The notes beneath the pieces are model-generated. The model was not told the DNA's origin. It saw only the letters and a list, made by a program, of their open reading frames with translations, and ran no database searches. Positions 8,680-17,937 of a stretch of 32,810 bases of DNA are shown here, in pieces. A program made the position numbers and the translations under genes. Location: assembly GCA_008000375.1 (NCBI GenBank), contig SMOI01000347.1, positions 1 through 32,810 on the forward strand. The letters are read 5' to 3'. This DNA is from Poteriospumella lacustris (lineage: Eukaryota; Sar; Chrysophyceae; Chromulinales; Dinobryaceae). Position 1 is the stretch's first letter; each line of letters begins with the position of its first letter.

Positions 8680-9298
8680 GATTTCAGTCGAAAAAAGGGA
8701 GGATAGGAATACGATCGATCAGCGGTCTAACAGGCACAAATAGATTGTGAATGAAGAACGAGGAACCTGACGCGCAGCGCGCAGCAGTCAAAAAACGCTG
8801 CGCACAAAAAAATTCGGCTGCGTTTTTTGGGGTGAGAAACGTCTCCATGGGGACGGGACACGTTCTACTGCACTAATACAGACTATGTTCCCCTACGCAG
8901 TGTGTTCTGAACGTACAGCAAGTCTTGACTTCTGACGTTGCACACCGACGGATGGTTGAAGATGGGAGGTGACCAGTGAGGCCCACTGCGCGGCGCGGTG
9001 GGTTGGTCTGGGATCTCCCGCTGACATCATCATCGTCGCCCCGCCCTCCGCCCACGATTTCATTCACTGAGCCAGTTCGATCGTCATTGGCCTCGAAGCA
9101 AATGTGCGTTGAGCAGTGCCAAATAGCATTCGTTATTTCTACGCAGGCACCTCACATCTCTCTCCGCTTATCCAGTTCTTGACGGAGTTGAGCGGATAAT
9201 CCACGAGTTCACTGCATTTTGTTTCGATCACGGCCGTCGCAGCTGACGTCATTACACAGTACCCAAGTTATCGTTGTCAATTTGGCATTATTGCGCAT
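8680..9298. promoter_or_regulatory. Intergenic region upstream of the aureochrome gene
   Basis: No gene seen. Near 8770-8830 is a GC-alternating stretch (GCGCAGCGCGCAGC) followed by A and T runs. TGACGT occurs at 8933-8938 and the perfect palindrome TGACGTCA at 9244-9251, both matching the core sequence reported for aureochrome binding. The region lies between divergent genes and should contain both promoters. Confidence 0.5.
9244..9251. promoter_or_regulatory. TGACGTCA bZIP site 48 bp before the aureochrome start
   Basis: A perfect 8-bp CRE-type palindrome. Aureochrome-1 from Vaucheria was described as binding TGACGT, and bZIP proteins of this class bind such palindromes as dimers. Its place just ahead of the aureochrome ATG suggests autoregulation, which is inference; one 8-mer can occur by chance. 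Confidence 0.5.
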
Positions 9299-10937
9299 AT
9301 GTCGGACGAGGGGCTGCCCATTGCCACTGCTCCTGCAAATAGTGGTGTGAATACCTCGAGCACTGATGCGACACATCAGCATTTCCAATTTATTCCGGCG
9401 GGAATGATCCCACCGTCTCATGTCTTCAATTCGATCCCATACACTTTTCGTTCGGCGGGTGGAAATGCCTCTGATTCCATCGACATCAACGAGATCTTTA
9501 GTGGTAAGAAGAGAATGAGTCTCGTCGTATTTTGTGGGGATTTACTGTTCAGCACTGCACTGCCCAACGTACTGTAGATGAGTTCTACCCGTCGGGAGTG
9601 GATTTCTCGCACTTCTTCGGCATGTCAGACGGATCCAGCGCGACGTGGATGCCCAATGATCCACGTTGGAGTCCCTGTTTCGATATGACCAGTGCGGGGT
9701 CACACGATGGTGGACCAGCGAACACCGACGCGCCGCGAGGAAGCCACGGCCATCCGTTGGCTTCGCGGTTGAATTCTCTGCCCGCGATGACGAAGAACGA
9801 CGTCATCTTGATTCCTCCGTCCCTACCTCGTGCACCGCAGCCCGTCCTGGTAAAGCCCGAGCCCACCGACGGCCAAGGCAACGCGAACCACAAGCGACCG
9901 TTCGACGCGATGCAAAAGAGCGACCCCGGCGGCTTGAAATCCGTACTGAAACCGCCATCGGCATCGTTTGCTACAGCGTTTGCCACCGCAGCTGTGAATG
10001 GAGGCAAGATTTCGGAACGGGATATCCAGGAGTATCACCGACACGAGCGACGGTAAGAGCGGACGACGATTCGAGGCGGTGGCGGCGGTGGCTGCTGTGT
10101 CGGTATCCGCTTCGTGACCACTGACACCTGTTGGATCTGTGTCTGTTGTACAGAGAACGCAATCGGGAACATGCCAAACGTTCGCGTGTGCGCAAGAAGC
10201 TGCTCCTCGATTCGCTGCAGGACCAACTCTTGGCCCTGCGCCAACAGAACGTGCTGCTGCGCCAGGCGGTCACAGAGCGGCTGCCACCGTCACAGGCCGC
10301 GAAGATTCTCACCGATTGCACGACACCGGAGTCGAACCTGCTCGCTTCCTTGGCCACCGACGATGGGGGTGCGTCGCAGCTGTCACCGATCACACGCAGC
10401 GTCGATGTCTACGGCAACAAACCGTCGGCGTTGACCTCCAACCTCGCCCAGTACACGGCGATGCACGGCGCACCCACCACCGCCCCGACGACCAAACAGG
10501 GCACCCGTATCCTCATGGAGCCAGACTATCGGTTGATTCATTCGCTGGTCCATTCCCAGCAGAACTTCGTGCTCTCCGACCCGTCGCTGCCGGACAACCC
10601 CATCGTCTACGCCTCCGAGGGCTTCTGCCGCATGACCGGCTACAAGCGCAGCGAAGTCGTCGGGCGCAACTGTCGCTTCTTGCAGGGGCCCGGCACCGAC
10701 CTCGCGGCGGTGGATTTGATCCGCCAGGGGATTGCAGACGGACGCGACATCAGCGTGTGTCTGCTGAACTACAAGGCGGACGGCAAACCGTTCTGGAACC
10801 AGTTCTTCTTGGCGGCGTTGAAGGACGCCGACGGCCAAGTCGTCAACTACGTCGGCGTGCAGTGCGAAGTCACGAATATCCCCGTGTTGGAGATCAAAGA
10901 CCGCGTGAAGAAGCTGCCTGTCCCGGACGATCTGTGA
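9299..10937 (+). CDS. AUREO: Aureochrome: blue-light-regulated bZIP-LOV transcription factor, 487 residues, three exons
   Basis: Exons are 9299-9503, 9578-10052 and 10154-10937. Both introns (74 and 101 nt) are GT-AG with GTAAGA donors, and joining keeps one frame. Residues 1-225 are a variable Ser/Pro-rich region. The bZIP basic region at 227-242 has the NREHAKRSR signature (N-x2-A-x2-S-R), followed by a leucine zipper to about 268. The LOV domain at about 364-470 has GRNCRFLQ with the adduct cysteine at residue 400, and NYVGVQ with the signalling glutamine at 463. All residues for flavin photochemistry that I can check are present. Aureochromes are nuclear and use blue light to change DNA binding at TGACGT. 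The bZIP-before-LOV order is characteristic of ochrophytes, which is the best taxonomic clue here. A short C-terminal tail follows the LOV core. Confidence 0.93.
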
Positions 10938-10947
10938 ACACACACCG

Positions 10948-11007
10948 CGGCGGTAGGGGCGGCGGTAGGGGCGGCGGTAGGGGCGGCGGTAGGGGCGGCG
11001 GTAGGGG
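10948..11007. repeat. 12-bp minisatellite CGGCGGTAGGGG x5, just after the aureochrome stop
   Basis: Five perfect tandem copies of a 12-bp G-rich unit begin 11 bp after the aureochrome stop codon, so they probably lie in its 3' UTR. Regularly spaced G runs on the transcript strand could form a G-quadruplex, which is inference. Confidence 0.9.
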
Positions 11008-11528
11008 CGGGGCTCCCCGTTTATCGTATCCCGTGCACGCAAATGCGATGAGGTTGCATCATTGGCATTGTATCATTGAAATATTGCTGATTATAATTGA
11101 TAAACGCTACGGTACCGGCTCGGTACCGCGGTGGAACCCATGTGATATGTGAACTGACAAATAGCTCTTTTAAGGGTGACAGAGACTCTCCGATGCGCCA
11201 TTCGGATGCTGTGGATGCGATGGATAATGACAGCCGCAGGAGGGTTCATCTGCGTCCCGAATGTTCAATAAACGGCTGCGAAGGGGCCCTCAGTCAGTGC
11301 GAGCGACGACGAGTGAGGGCGACGTGAGAGCGACCGGACCGAGTGTCGCGTCTGGTCGACCGACCGGTGACATATTGTGTCACTTGTCACTTGTCTGCTC
11401 TGCTCCTGCGCAGCCGTCGCCGTCGCCGTCGCCGTCGCCGCCGCCGCTGGGCGGTCGAAGTGGTCGGGTCCTGTCGCTCGATGAAAACCCACTTTAGAAT
11501 AGCCAAGGAGTTGATAGGAGTGAGAACA
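11008..11528. other. Intergenic between aureochrome and the TMEM242-like gene
   Basis: No gene seen. About 11040-11110 is AT-rich and may hold the aureochrome poly(A) region. A (GTCGCC)n stretch lies at about 11414-11444, just upstream of the next gene, probably in its 5' UTR or promoter. Confidence 0.5.
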
Positions 11529-12329
11529 ATGGCGGAGCCGGCGAAGGGTACCAACAACGAGGTGCCTCCTGTGGAGGAGGCACCAGTCGTGTCAACGTCC
11601 ACTTTTTTAGCGATTACGGGGGGAGTGTTCTCGGTGGGGTTGCTGTGGGGCATTCGACGAGCGTACAAACAAGACTCCACCGAAAGTTCTATCAGTGAAA
11701 AACTCCTAAGCAAAGACGCCAAGGCCAAATTGGCACTGGACAAGGCAGCGAACGGAGCGATTCCCGGGAAATCAACGCCGGCGTCGCTGTTTCGGTCGTT
11801 TTCTCCCTTAGCGGCTCTCAGCAAGAACCAACCGGGCGTCGTCTTGGCCTTTCGCGCCTTTGTCATTGGCTCTGCTCTCTGCTGGTCCTCGTTCATTGTG
11901 GGCAGTGGGTTGTTCATGTACGTCAACGACCTGAAGAGCACCGAGGACCTGCAGCGCTTCCTGCGCTCGCGGATGCAGAACTCGCGGTTGGGCAAACTGG
12001 TGAAGGCGAAGGATACGAACCCCGCAGAGACCGCAGAGATCGAGCAATGGTTTGAGGAGTTGTTCACCAATCCCTGGAAGGCGCTGGAGACGCCCACCGC
12101 CTCCTCTGCGTCCAAGACGCCTCTGCCGCCACTGACGACCGATGCGTCGTCGACAACGACACCGTCTGCCACATCTGAAGAAGAAAACGCAGGCAGCCGA
12201 CCAGAGAATGGCGGCATAGCGGCGATCATCGCGTACAAATGGGACCGTCTGATCTTCAAAGTCGGTCTGGGCCCCGACCCGGGTCCGCCGCCCCGGCGAC
12301 TGTCCGACCCCAACGACCAGCAGCCGTAG
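11529..12329 (+). CDS. TMEM242-like membrane protein, 266 residues
   Basis: I chose ATG 11529 because of its good context (AACAATGGCG). An in-frame ATG at 11481 would add 16 residues. Two hydrophobic segments are seen: SVSTSTFLAITGGVFSVGLLWG-like near residues 22-40, and FRAFVIGSALCWSSFIVGSG near 103-122. The second is followed by LKSTEDLQRFLRSRM, which resembles the pattern in TMEM242 after its second membrane span (two spans, then a short conserved helix). TMEM242 proteins lie in the mitochondrial inner membrane and help assemble ATP synthase and complex I. The C-terminal 130 residues here are extra, Ser/Thr/Pro-rich and probably disordered. Family assignment is from memory of the pattern and moderate; the gene itself is convincing. 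It converges on eEFSec. Confidence 0.7.
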   Translation: MAEPAKGTNNEVPPVEEAPVVSTSTFLAITGGVFSVGLLWGIRRAYKQDSTESSISEKLLSKDAKAKLALDKAANGAIPGKSTPASLFRSFSPLAALSKNQPGVVLAFRAFVIGSALCWSSFIVGSGLFMYVNDLKSTEDLQRFLRSRMQNSRLGKLVKAKDTNPAETAEIEQWFEELFTNPWKALETPTASSASKTPLPPLTTDASSTTTPSATSEEENAGSRPENGGIAAIIAYKWDRLIFKVGLGPDPGPPPRRLSDPNDQQP

Positions 12330-12663
12330 CCATCGCCGTAGCCGTAGCTGTAGCCGTAGAGGCAGCGGGTGTGTGTCTGTGGTATCAGTTTGTGTACATA
12401 GAGAGGTGTAACCCGAGAGAGAGGGTAAAGACGCGAGGCGAAGTGATGGAACGAGGCATTACACTGAGACACACACAGAGACACAGACACAGACACAGAC
12501 ACAGGCACAACAGAGACACAGGCACTGACACACGGGGAACGACAATGAGAGAGAGAGAGAGAGAGAGGGGCGGGTGGGACAAATGGTACTGCGAGCAGCG
12601 AGACAGGGAGAAGGATACAGAGAGAGGGAGAGAGAGAGGAGGGAGAGAGGAGGGGGGGGGCAG
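12330..12663. repeat. Microsatellite-rich gap between convergent genes
   Basis: Holds (GTAGCC)n-like units at 12325-12362, (CAGACA)n at about 12470-12530, a GA run at about 12546-12568 and purine-rich (GAGAGG)n at about 12600-12660. No gene seen. It contains the 3' ends of both flanking convergent genes. Confidence 0.8.
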
Positions 12664-15528
12664 CTAGCCACCGGCCTCGGGCGCCAGCGTCAGCCGCACC
12701 GTGTCCTCCGGCTGCACCGTCCACACCGTCGACGCAGCGGTGGCGTCGGGCGGCCGCTGGAGACGCACTTTGCACTTGCCGAGCTTGCCGAAGGGGCCGA
12801 CGAGCTCTCCGACCACCGGCGACGAGGCGGCCACCGTCACCGTCGCCGGCGACCAGCGCACGTGGCGCACGAGCTGCTCGGCCACCAGTCGCTTCACGTT
12901 CTCTTCCATGCGAAAGGCGCCCGCGACGATGGCTTCGACGACGTCCGGCGCGACGACTTTCACCGACTCGACGCGTCCGACGCGCTCGTCGCCGCTGTTC
13001 ACCGTCTCCGCCACCGTCGACGTCGACGACGACGACGGGTCGGGCGCCACCAGCGGCACCACAGCGGCCGCGGGGGCGACCACTGGCGTCGTCGCCGGCG
13101 TCGCCGCCGCTGCAGCGGTGGCGGTCTCGTCGGTGGCGGCGGGGGCGGCTCTGGGTTTCTTCGCTTTCTTCGGCTTCGACTGCGACGCCGCCGCCGCCGC
13201 CGCGGAGGACGTCGCCGCCGTCAACGCGGTGCCCTCCGCGTGCACCGTCTCCCACACCAACGACGACGACACCGACGCCGTCTCTGGCACCGTCGCCGTG
13301 GGGAAGAGCTCGGGCCGCTGGACCATGTGTCGCGACGGCGTCGCCGTCAGCGACGGGCCGCTGCCGTGGCCCGCGGCGGCGGCGGTGGCGTTCGTCTGTT
13401 GGAAGAACACGTAGCGCTGGTACGGGAAGTCCACCCGCTGGCCCACGCGGACGTTGCGTGCCCCGTAGGCGCCGCGGAAGACCACGCGCAGCTTGTCGGT
13501 GTCGTAGAGCCCGACGATGTCGCCGACGGCGCCGCCACCGTCGGCGTCGGGCAGCGACACCTGCAGCCCGAGGAACGGGCTCAGCGACGCCTGGTCCTTC
13601 ACCAGCTTCCAAACGATCACCTCGAAGACGTAGACGTCTGCGCTGAGCGCAGGGCGCTTCGACGACGACGAGGCGGCGTCGGGGGCGTCGGAGAGGACCA
13701 AGCGGCGCTGGTCGACGATGCGGAAGACTTCGCAGTCCTTGTGCCGCAGGTGGAACACGTGGACGTGGTCGTTGATCGCCCGGTCCGACACGCGCGGACA
13801 CGGCGGCAGCAGCAGCGACTGTGGCTGTGGCTGCGGCTGCGGCTGCTGAGGCTGCGAGGCGGTGACGGTGGCGGTGGCGGTGACGGTGGCGGTGGCGGTG
13901 GCGGTGGTGGGCTGTCCGTGGGCCACGAACGAGTAGCGCACGGGGCCGTAGAAGGCCAAGCGGCACACGTGGTCCTGGATGTCGGCGTCCAGGCGGCTGC
14001 CGATGACCAGCGCGTGGTCGGGGACGTAGATCGGGTGCGGGAACTGGATCAGCGCCCACTGCAGCGGCTCCGCCCCGCCGCCGCTGCCGCCACCGCCGCC
14101 GCCGCCACCGTCGCGGGTGGCGGCGGGGGCGTCGTCCGCAGCGCCATCCGCCGCCACCGTCGTTGTCGTCGCCTCGTGGGCGCGCGACGACAGGTGCTGG
14201 CTGCCGAGCAGCTCGTCCTGCCAGGGGTAGTGCTCGTGCGGCGAGTACGCCAGACGCGGAAACGCCTGTTGATACGCCGCGAAATGCGCCGCTCCCGTCG
14301 CCCCCGTCGCGGCGGTGGCGGCGGCAGAGTCGACGGCGGCGAGGGCCTCGGCGCCGAAGAACGTCGTCGTGGCCAGCAGCGTGTGGTGGCCCAGCGTCAC
14401 GTGCACTTTCATCCCCGAGCGACACGCGAGGCGACAGAAGCGCACGCGGCGCACGAGACACACGACCGCCGACACCAGCGGCACCGTCGCTGGGGCACAG
14501 ACGAAGCCGCGTTCGATCGACGTAGGGTCCAAGTTCGTGACGCAGAGGCCGACGCGGTCGCCCTGTTTGACGCGCTTGACGGACTTGCGGAACATTTGCA
14601 TGCTTTTGATCTTGCGCTCCTGCTGCAGCGCGGGGATCTCGACGAGCTGGTTCACCGCCGCCGACCCCGACAGCACCGTCCCCGTGAGCACCGTGCCGTG
14701 GCCCTTCACGGCGAAGCAATGGTCCACGGCGAAGTAGAACGGTGGAGGAGAAGCGCCAGCGGCGGTTGTGGCCGCGTCGGGCGGGACGATGCGGACGAGG
14801 TCGGTGACGCGCGCGACCAGCTCCGCCATCCCCAGCGACTGCACCGCCGCCGCGTGCGCCGGGCCCGACGAGATCGTCGTCGGTGGCGGCGCATTGGCCA
14901 GCGACGAGGCACCGACCGCGGCGACTTTCTCTCCACCGACGACGGCGGAGACCGGAACGATCTCCGCCGCGGCGAACTTCGACTGCTGCAGCGTCTTGCG
15001 GATGCGCCGCGTCATCTTCTGGATCCGCTCCTCGCGCTGCTCCTCCGGCAGCAGGTCGATTTTGTTGAGGGCGATCAGCAACGCGTCCGAGGTGATCTCG
15101 CCGATGACGATGCACTCGGCGGTCTGCGTCTGGATGCCCTTCGTCACGTCGACGACGAGCACGACCATGTCGATGATCTGCGCGCCGCCGATGATCGTGC
15201 GGATCAACGACGCGTGGCCGGGGCAATCGACCAGCGTGAACTGCAGATAATCGTAATGCGCGCTGATGGAAGGATCGTTCTGAAACCGCTTCGGCAACGG
15301 CAACGTAAACGCTGAAAACCCCAAATCGAGGGTGATGCCCCGCTGCTGTGACTGTGGATGTTTGTCTAGCGCAGCGGTAGACAGGGTGGTGGACAGGGCC
15401 TTGACCAGCGACGTCTTTCCCGAGTCGACATGGCCCAAGATGCCCACGTTGATGTTGAGCACGCGAGGGTCTCCGATGACAGAAGCTGGCGCACTACTAC
15501 CACCACTGCTCCCACTTCCGTCACTCAT
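12664..15528 (-). CDS. EEFSEC: Selenocysteine-specific elongation factor eEFSec, 954 residues
   Basis: This GTPase delivers Sec-tRNA to ribosomes at recoded UGA codons with the SECIS machinery. G-motifs are in place: GHVDSGKT at 32-39, RGITLDLG at 63-70, DCPGH at 101-105, NKID at 155-158 and VSA at 193-195. HYDYLQFTLVDCPGHASL is very close to animal and algal eEFSec and unlike EF-1alpha. Domain II follows at about 263-350 (FAVDHCFAVKGHGTVLTGTV). A C-terminal domain ends the protein (about 850-954). At 954 residues it is much longer than the roughly 600 usual for eEFSec. The extra length is Ala/Thr/Ser/Gly-rich insertions, including a Thr-Ala repeat from simple-sequence DNA and a Lys/Ala/Pro linker. 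No introns. Its presence implies selenoprotein synthesis in this organism. Confidence 0.95.
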   Translation of the reverse strand: MSDGSGSSGGSSAPASVIGDPRVLNINVGILGHVDSGKTSLVKALSTTLSTAALDKHPQSQQRGITLDLGFSAFTLPLPKRFQNDPSISAHYDYLQFTLVDCPGHASLIRTIIGGAQIIDMVVLVVDVTKGIQTQTAECIVIGEITSDALLIALNKIDLLPEEQREERIQKMTRRIRKTLQQSKFAAAEIVPVSAVVGGEKVAAVGASSLANAPPPTTISSGPAHAAAVQSLGMAELVARVTDLVRIVPPDAATTAAGASPPPFYFAVDHCFAVKGHGTVLTGTVLSGSAAVNQLVEIPALQQERKIKSMQMFRKSVKRVKQGDRVGLCVTNLDPTSIERGFVCAPATVPLVSAVVCLVRRVRFCRLACRSGMKVHVTLGHHTLLATTTFFGAEALAAVDSAAATAATGATGAAHFAAYQQAFPRLAYSPHEHYPWQDELLGSQHLSSRAHEATTTTVAADGAADDAPAATRDGGGGGGGGSGGGAEPLQWALIQFPHPIYVPDHALVIGSRLDADIQDHVCRLAFYGPVRYSFVAHGQPTTATATATVTATATVTASQPQQPQPQPQPQSLLLPPCPRVSDRAINDHVHVFHLRHKDCEVFRIVDQRRLVLSDAPDAASSSSKRPALSADVYVFEVIVWKLVKDQASLSPFLGLQVSLPDADGGGAVGDIVGLYDTDKLRVVFRGAYGARNVRVGQRVDFPYQRYVFFQQTNATAAAAGHGSGPSLTATPSRHMVQRPELFPTATVPETASVSSSLVWETVHAEGTALTAATSSAAAAAASQSKPKKAKKPRAAPAATDETATAAAAATPATTPVVAPAAAVVPLVAPDPSSSSTSTVAETVNSGDERVGRVESVKVVAPDVVEAIVAGAFRMEENVKRLVAEQLVRHVRWSPATVTVAASSPVVGELVGPFGKLGKCKVRLQRPPDATAASTVWTVQPEDTVRLTLAPEAGG

Positions 15529-15652
15529 GCCTCTTCACTGTATTTCCATAGGCTGTCACACCTCGTGGATGTAATAATATGACTTGTGCTGCTGTGCACC
15601 GTGCAGACCGCCGTGCACTACTCGACGACCGCGATGATGGCGTGCCCCACGA

Positions 15653-15712
15653 CCCTAAACCCTAAACCCTAAACCCTAAACCTCCCCTAAACCCTAAACC
15701 CTAAACCTCCCC
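15653..15712. repeat. Interstitial telomeric repeat, (CCCTAAA)4-CCTC-(CCCTAAA)3
   Basis: Seven copies of the plant/stramenopile-type telomere heptamer, broken once by CCTC and ending in CCTCCCC. Being about 15 kb from either window edge with genes on both sides, it is not a chromosome end in this assembly. It could mark old telomere healing, a fusion or a double-strand-break repair insertion. Confidence 0.92.
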
Positions 15713-15728
15713 AACTGAACACAAGCAC
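15698..15728 (+). repeat. 31-bp direct repeat, left copy (flanks the DUF285 gene)
   Basis: Starts in the last telomere heptamer and continues as AAACCTCCCCAACTG and on to ACAC. It matches 17556-17586 at 28 of 31 positions in the same orientation. The pair brackets the DUF285 repeat gene. Confidence 0.6.
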
Positions 15729-15929
15729 CCAACGACCCAGACAGTGACAGGGCGCGATGCGCAGACGCCCTGACGCCCACACTCTCCATATTTGCGTTCT
15801 GGGTTCTTCGCCGTGCGCTGTACACCGTCGGAACAAAAAAAATTAGAAAATAAAAGAAAACAAAACAAAAACAAAAAAGGTCGAAAGGAGTCAGTCACCT
15901 TGATTCGTCAGATTGAAACAGAGCTAGAA

Positions 15930-17081
15930 ATGGAAATGATGGCACCTCGACGAGACACACACCACCGGCTGGCCCCCGACGAGTTGGATTTGTGTTTGAA
16001 CCGTGTCTCGACCGAGCGATGTGGAGGTCAAATATTGCCGTTTGGCGTGCGGCAGATGATCAAAGAGTATGCCTGGGTGTCGTTCGACAACAAGACACTA
16101 CGGCAGGCTGTGCAATTGTGGTGCAAAGACCGCGCCACGGCGTTGCAGCGGTACGGGGACATCAACGACTGGGATGTGGGTAAAGTCACGGACATGTCGA
16201 AGCTTTTCTCTGGAACACGATTCAACGATCGCATTGACCATTGGGACGTGCGGAACGTCGCCTCGATGGCGGGCATGTTTTCACAAGCTACGCACTTTAA
16301 CCAGCGACTGGACACGTGGGATGTGAGAAACGTCACCGACATGAGCAACATGTTTGATGGAGCCTGGTCGTTCAATCAGCCGTTGGCTGGATGGAATGTA
16401 TGCCAGGTCCGAAACATGAGCAGTATGTTCTATCAAGCCTCGTCGTTCAATCGGCCGTTGTCCGCGTGGGATGTCGGTCGCGTGACCGACATGGCCGGCA
16501 TGTTTTATGACGCCGTACGGTTCAATCAGCCATTGTCGGACTGGAATGTCAGCCAGGTCACCGCTATGAGCCACATGTTCTGTCAAGCCTCCGTGTTCAA
16601 TCAATCGTTGTCGACGTGGAATGTCCGGCAGGTCACCGTGATGAATCACATGTTTTATGGTGCGACGTCGTTCAACGAGTCGCTCTCGGGCTGGGACGTG
16701 GGCCAGGTCGACGATATGAGCCACATGTTTTATAATGCGTCGTTGTTCAACCAGCCGTTGGCGAGTTGGGATGTGGGTCAGGTGAGGAATATGGGCTGCA
16801 TGTTTTATGGGGCGGCGGCGTTCAATCAGCCACTGTCAACGTGGAGCGTCGGCCAAGTGACGGACATGGGCAGTATGTTTTACCGGGCCTCGTCTTTTAA
16901 CCAACCGTTGGCGACGTGGGATGTCCGCCGGGTGACGGATATGCGACGAATGTTCTTTCACGCCTCGTCGTTCAATCAGTCGCTGTCGAGTTGGAGTGTC
17001 AGCCAGGCGACGAATGTGGTGGATATGTTCACGGGGGCCTCGTCCTTTGACCAGGCAATGTCTGGTTGGACTCGGTCTTGA
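15930..17081 (+). CDS. DUF285/BspA-like repeat protein, 383 residues
   Basis: Start chosen at 15930; in-frame ATGs exist at 15792 (Lys-rich extension, unlikely) and 15936. After a roughly 60-residue N-terminal part with the typical LRQAVQLWCKDRATALQRYG lead-in come 12 copies of a 25-residue repeat. Its pattern is WDVxxVTDMSxMFYxAxxFNQPLS, from about residue 75 to the end. The last unit is cut after W. This is the DUF285 (Mycoplasma-type/BspA-like) leucine-rich-repeat-like family, common in protists, some bacteria and large DNA viruses, and usually linked to surface or protein-binding roles. No signal peptide is visible with this start, so location is unclear. Regular 75-bp units imply expansion by tandem duplication. 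The flanking telomere repeat and direct repeats raise the possibility of insertion. Confidence 0.9.
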   Translation: MEMMAPRRDTHHRLAPDELDLCLNRVSTERCGGQILPFGVRQMIKEYAWVSFDNKTLRQAVQLWCKDRATALQRYGDINDWDVGKVTDMSKLFSGTRFNDRIDHWDVRNVASMAGMFSQATHFNQRLDTWDVRNVTDMSNMFDGAWSFNQPLAGWNVCQVRNMSSMFYQASSFNRPLSAWDVGRVTDMAGMFYDAVRFNQPLSDWNVSQVTAMSHMFCQASVFNQSLSTWNVRQVTVMNHMFYGATSFNESLSGWDVGQVDDMSHMFYNASLFNQPLASWDVGQVRNMGCMFYGAAAFNQPLSTWSVGQVTDMGSMFYRASSFNQPLATWDVRRVTDMRRMFFHASSFNQSLSSWSVSQATNVVDMFTGASSFDQAMSGWTRS

Positions 17082-17325
17082 TGTGGTGACCCTCTCTCTA
17101 CAGGCAGGTCTGGCAGTTCTTTTACTTCCTAAGTGAGCGTTTGTTTTCCTTTTCGTGTGTTTTGTTTGTTTGTTTTGGTCCCTTCTTCCCTTGTTTCAGA
17201 ATGTGTAAGCTGTCCTAATGAGTCGCATATCATCAACGCTGTTCGGTTTCATTCTTGGCTTGGCGCTGTGCATTGATCCGTTCCTGAGGGGTGAACCTCT
17301 AGCGATGGATAGAAACGCTTCTCTC

Positions 17326-17385
17326 GCCATAGCCGCCATAGCCGCCATAGCCGCCATAGCCGCCATAGCAATAGCAATAGCAATC
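17326..17385. repeat. Tandem 9-bp GCCATAGCC array with AGCAAT tail
   Basis: Five near-perfect copies of GCCATAGCC followed by three ATAGCA units. Simple sequence, no coding role supported. Confidence 0.85.
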
Positions 17386-17443
17386 AATAGCTCATTGCCA
17401 TGCCACGTACGCAATCAACTGTGTGCGTGTCCACTGTATGTTG

Positions 17444-17483
17444 CACTGTATACTGTATACTGTATACTGTATACTGTATACTG
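17444..17483. repeat. Tandem 7-bp array (CTGTATA)n
   Basis: Between five and six copies of CTGTATA. Each unit junction contains GTATAC, so the array can fold on itself. No function evident. Confidence 0.88.
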
Positions 17484-17555
17484 TAATAGTTGGTTCGCCC
17501 TTTTCTCGAAATGGGTTCGACGGCAAAGGCAATCGTCGTCGTCTTTGGGGTTCCG

Positions 17556-17586
17556 ACCCCAAACCTCCCCAACTGTACACAAACAC
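17556..17586 (+). repeat. 31-bp direct repeat, right copy
   Basis: Matches 15698-15728 at 28 of 31 positions, same orientation, but without the telomere heptamers. It lies 475 bp downstream of the DUF285 stop codon. Confidence 0.6.
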
Positions 17587-17937
17587 ACACAAACACAAAC
17601 CGCAAATACCTAAGCACAGACTCTGGGGAATCCTGCACTTGGCTATGATGTATTTGTCGTCATCTATGGGGTTGAACTTTGTTTTGTTCGTCGTCTTTGC
17701 CGGGTATCCCCAGCGTCTGTGCTATTTGATGTCTGGGTTTCCCACTATCCCAAAGACCCGCCTCGGAGAGAGAGCGCGTCGATCATCGAGGAGGCGAAAA
17801 TGGGTCTTCTTCTTCGTGTTCTTCGTTCTTCTGTTCGTTCGGTGAGAGACAGCACATACCACAAACAATAGCAGGCCCTTGATAAAAATATATCATCGAT
17901 AGCGTATGCGACCCTGAGCGAGCGAGAGAGAGAGCTA

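Larger units (their letters stand above)
15529..15929. other. Divergent intergenic region with telomere-type repeats
   Basis: Between eEFSec and the DUF285 gene. It holds CCCTAAA repeats (15653-15712) and an A-rich run at about 15834-15880, the latter perhaps in the 5' UTR of the DUF285 gene. No other gene seen. Confidence 0.6.
17082..17937. other. Intergenic with several tandem repeats; no supported gene
   Basis: Contains the 9-bp and 7-bp arrays listed separately, the right copy of the 31-bp direct repeat and GT-rich stretches (17155-17180). Short frames here mainly translate the repeats and are not supported. The right part holds the promoter of the Atg11-like gene. Confidence 0.55.

Noticed and set aside
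11387-15226. 1279-residue minus frame and 913-residue plus frame (12574-15315) over the eEFSec region
   Set aside because: Both are Arg-rich shadows of eEFSec, which has all its GTPase motifs in another frame.
15653-15712. A true chromosome end
   Set aside because: Only seven heptamers, interrupted, with well-formed genes continuing on both sides.
17218-17613. Plus frame of 131 residues with a hydrophobic start
   Set aside because: Most of it translates two simple tandem arrays, and the opposite strand is equally open.
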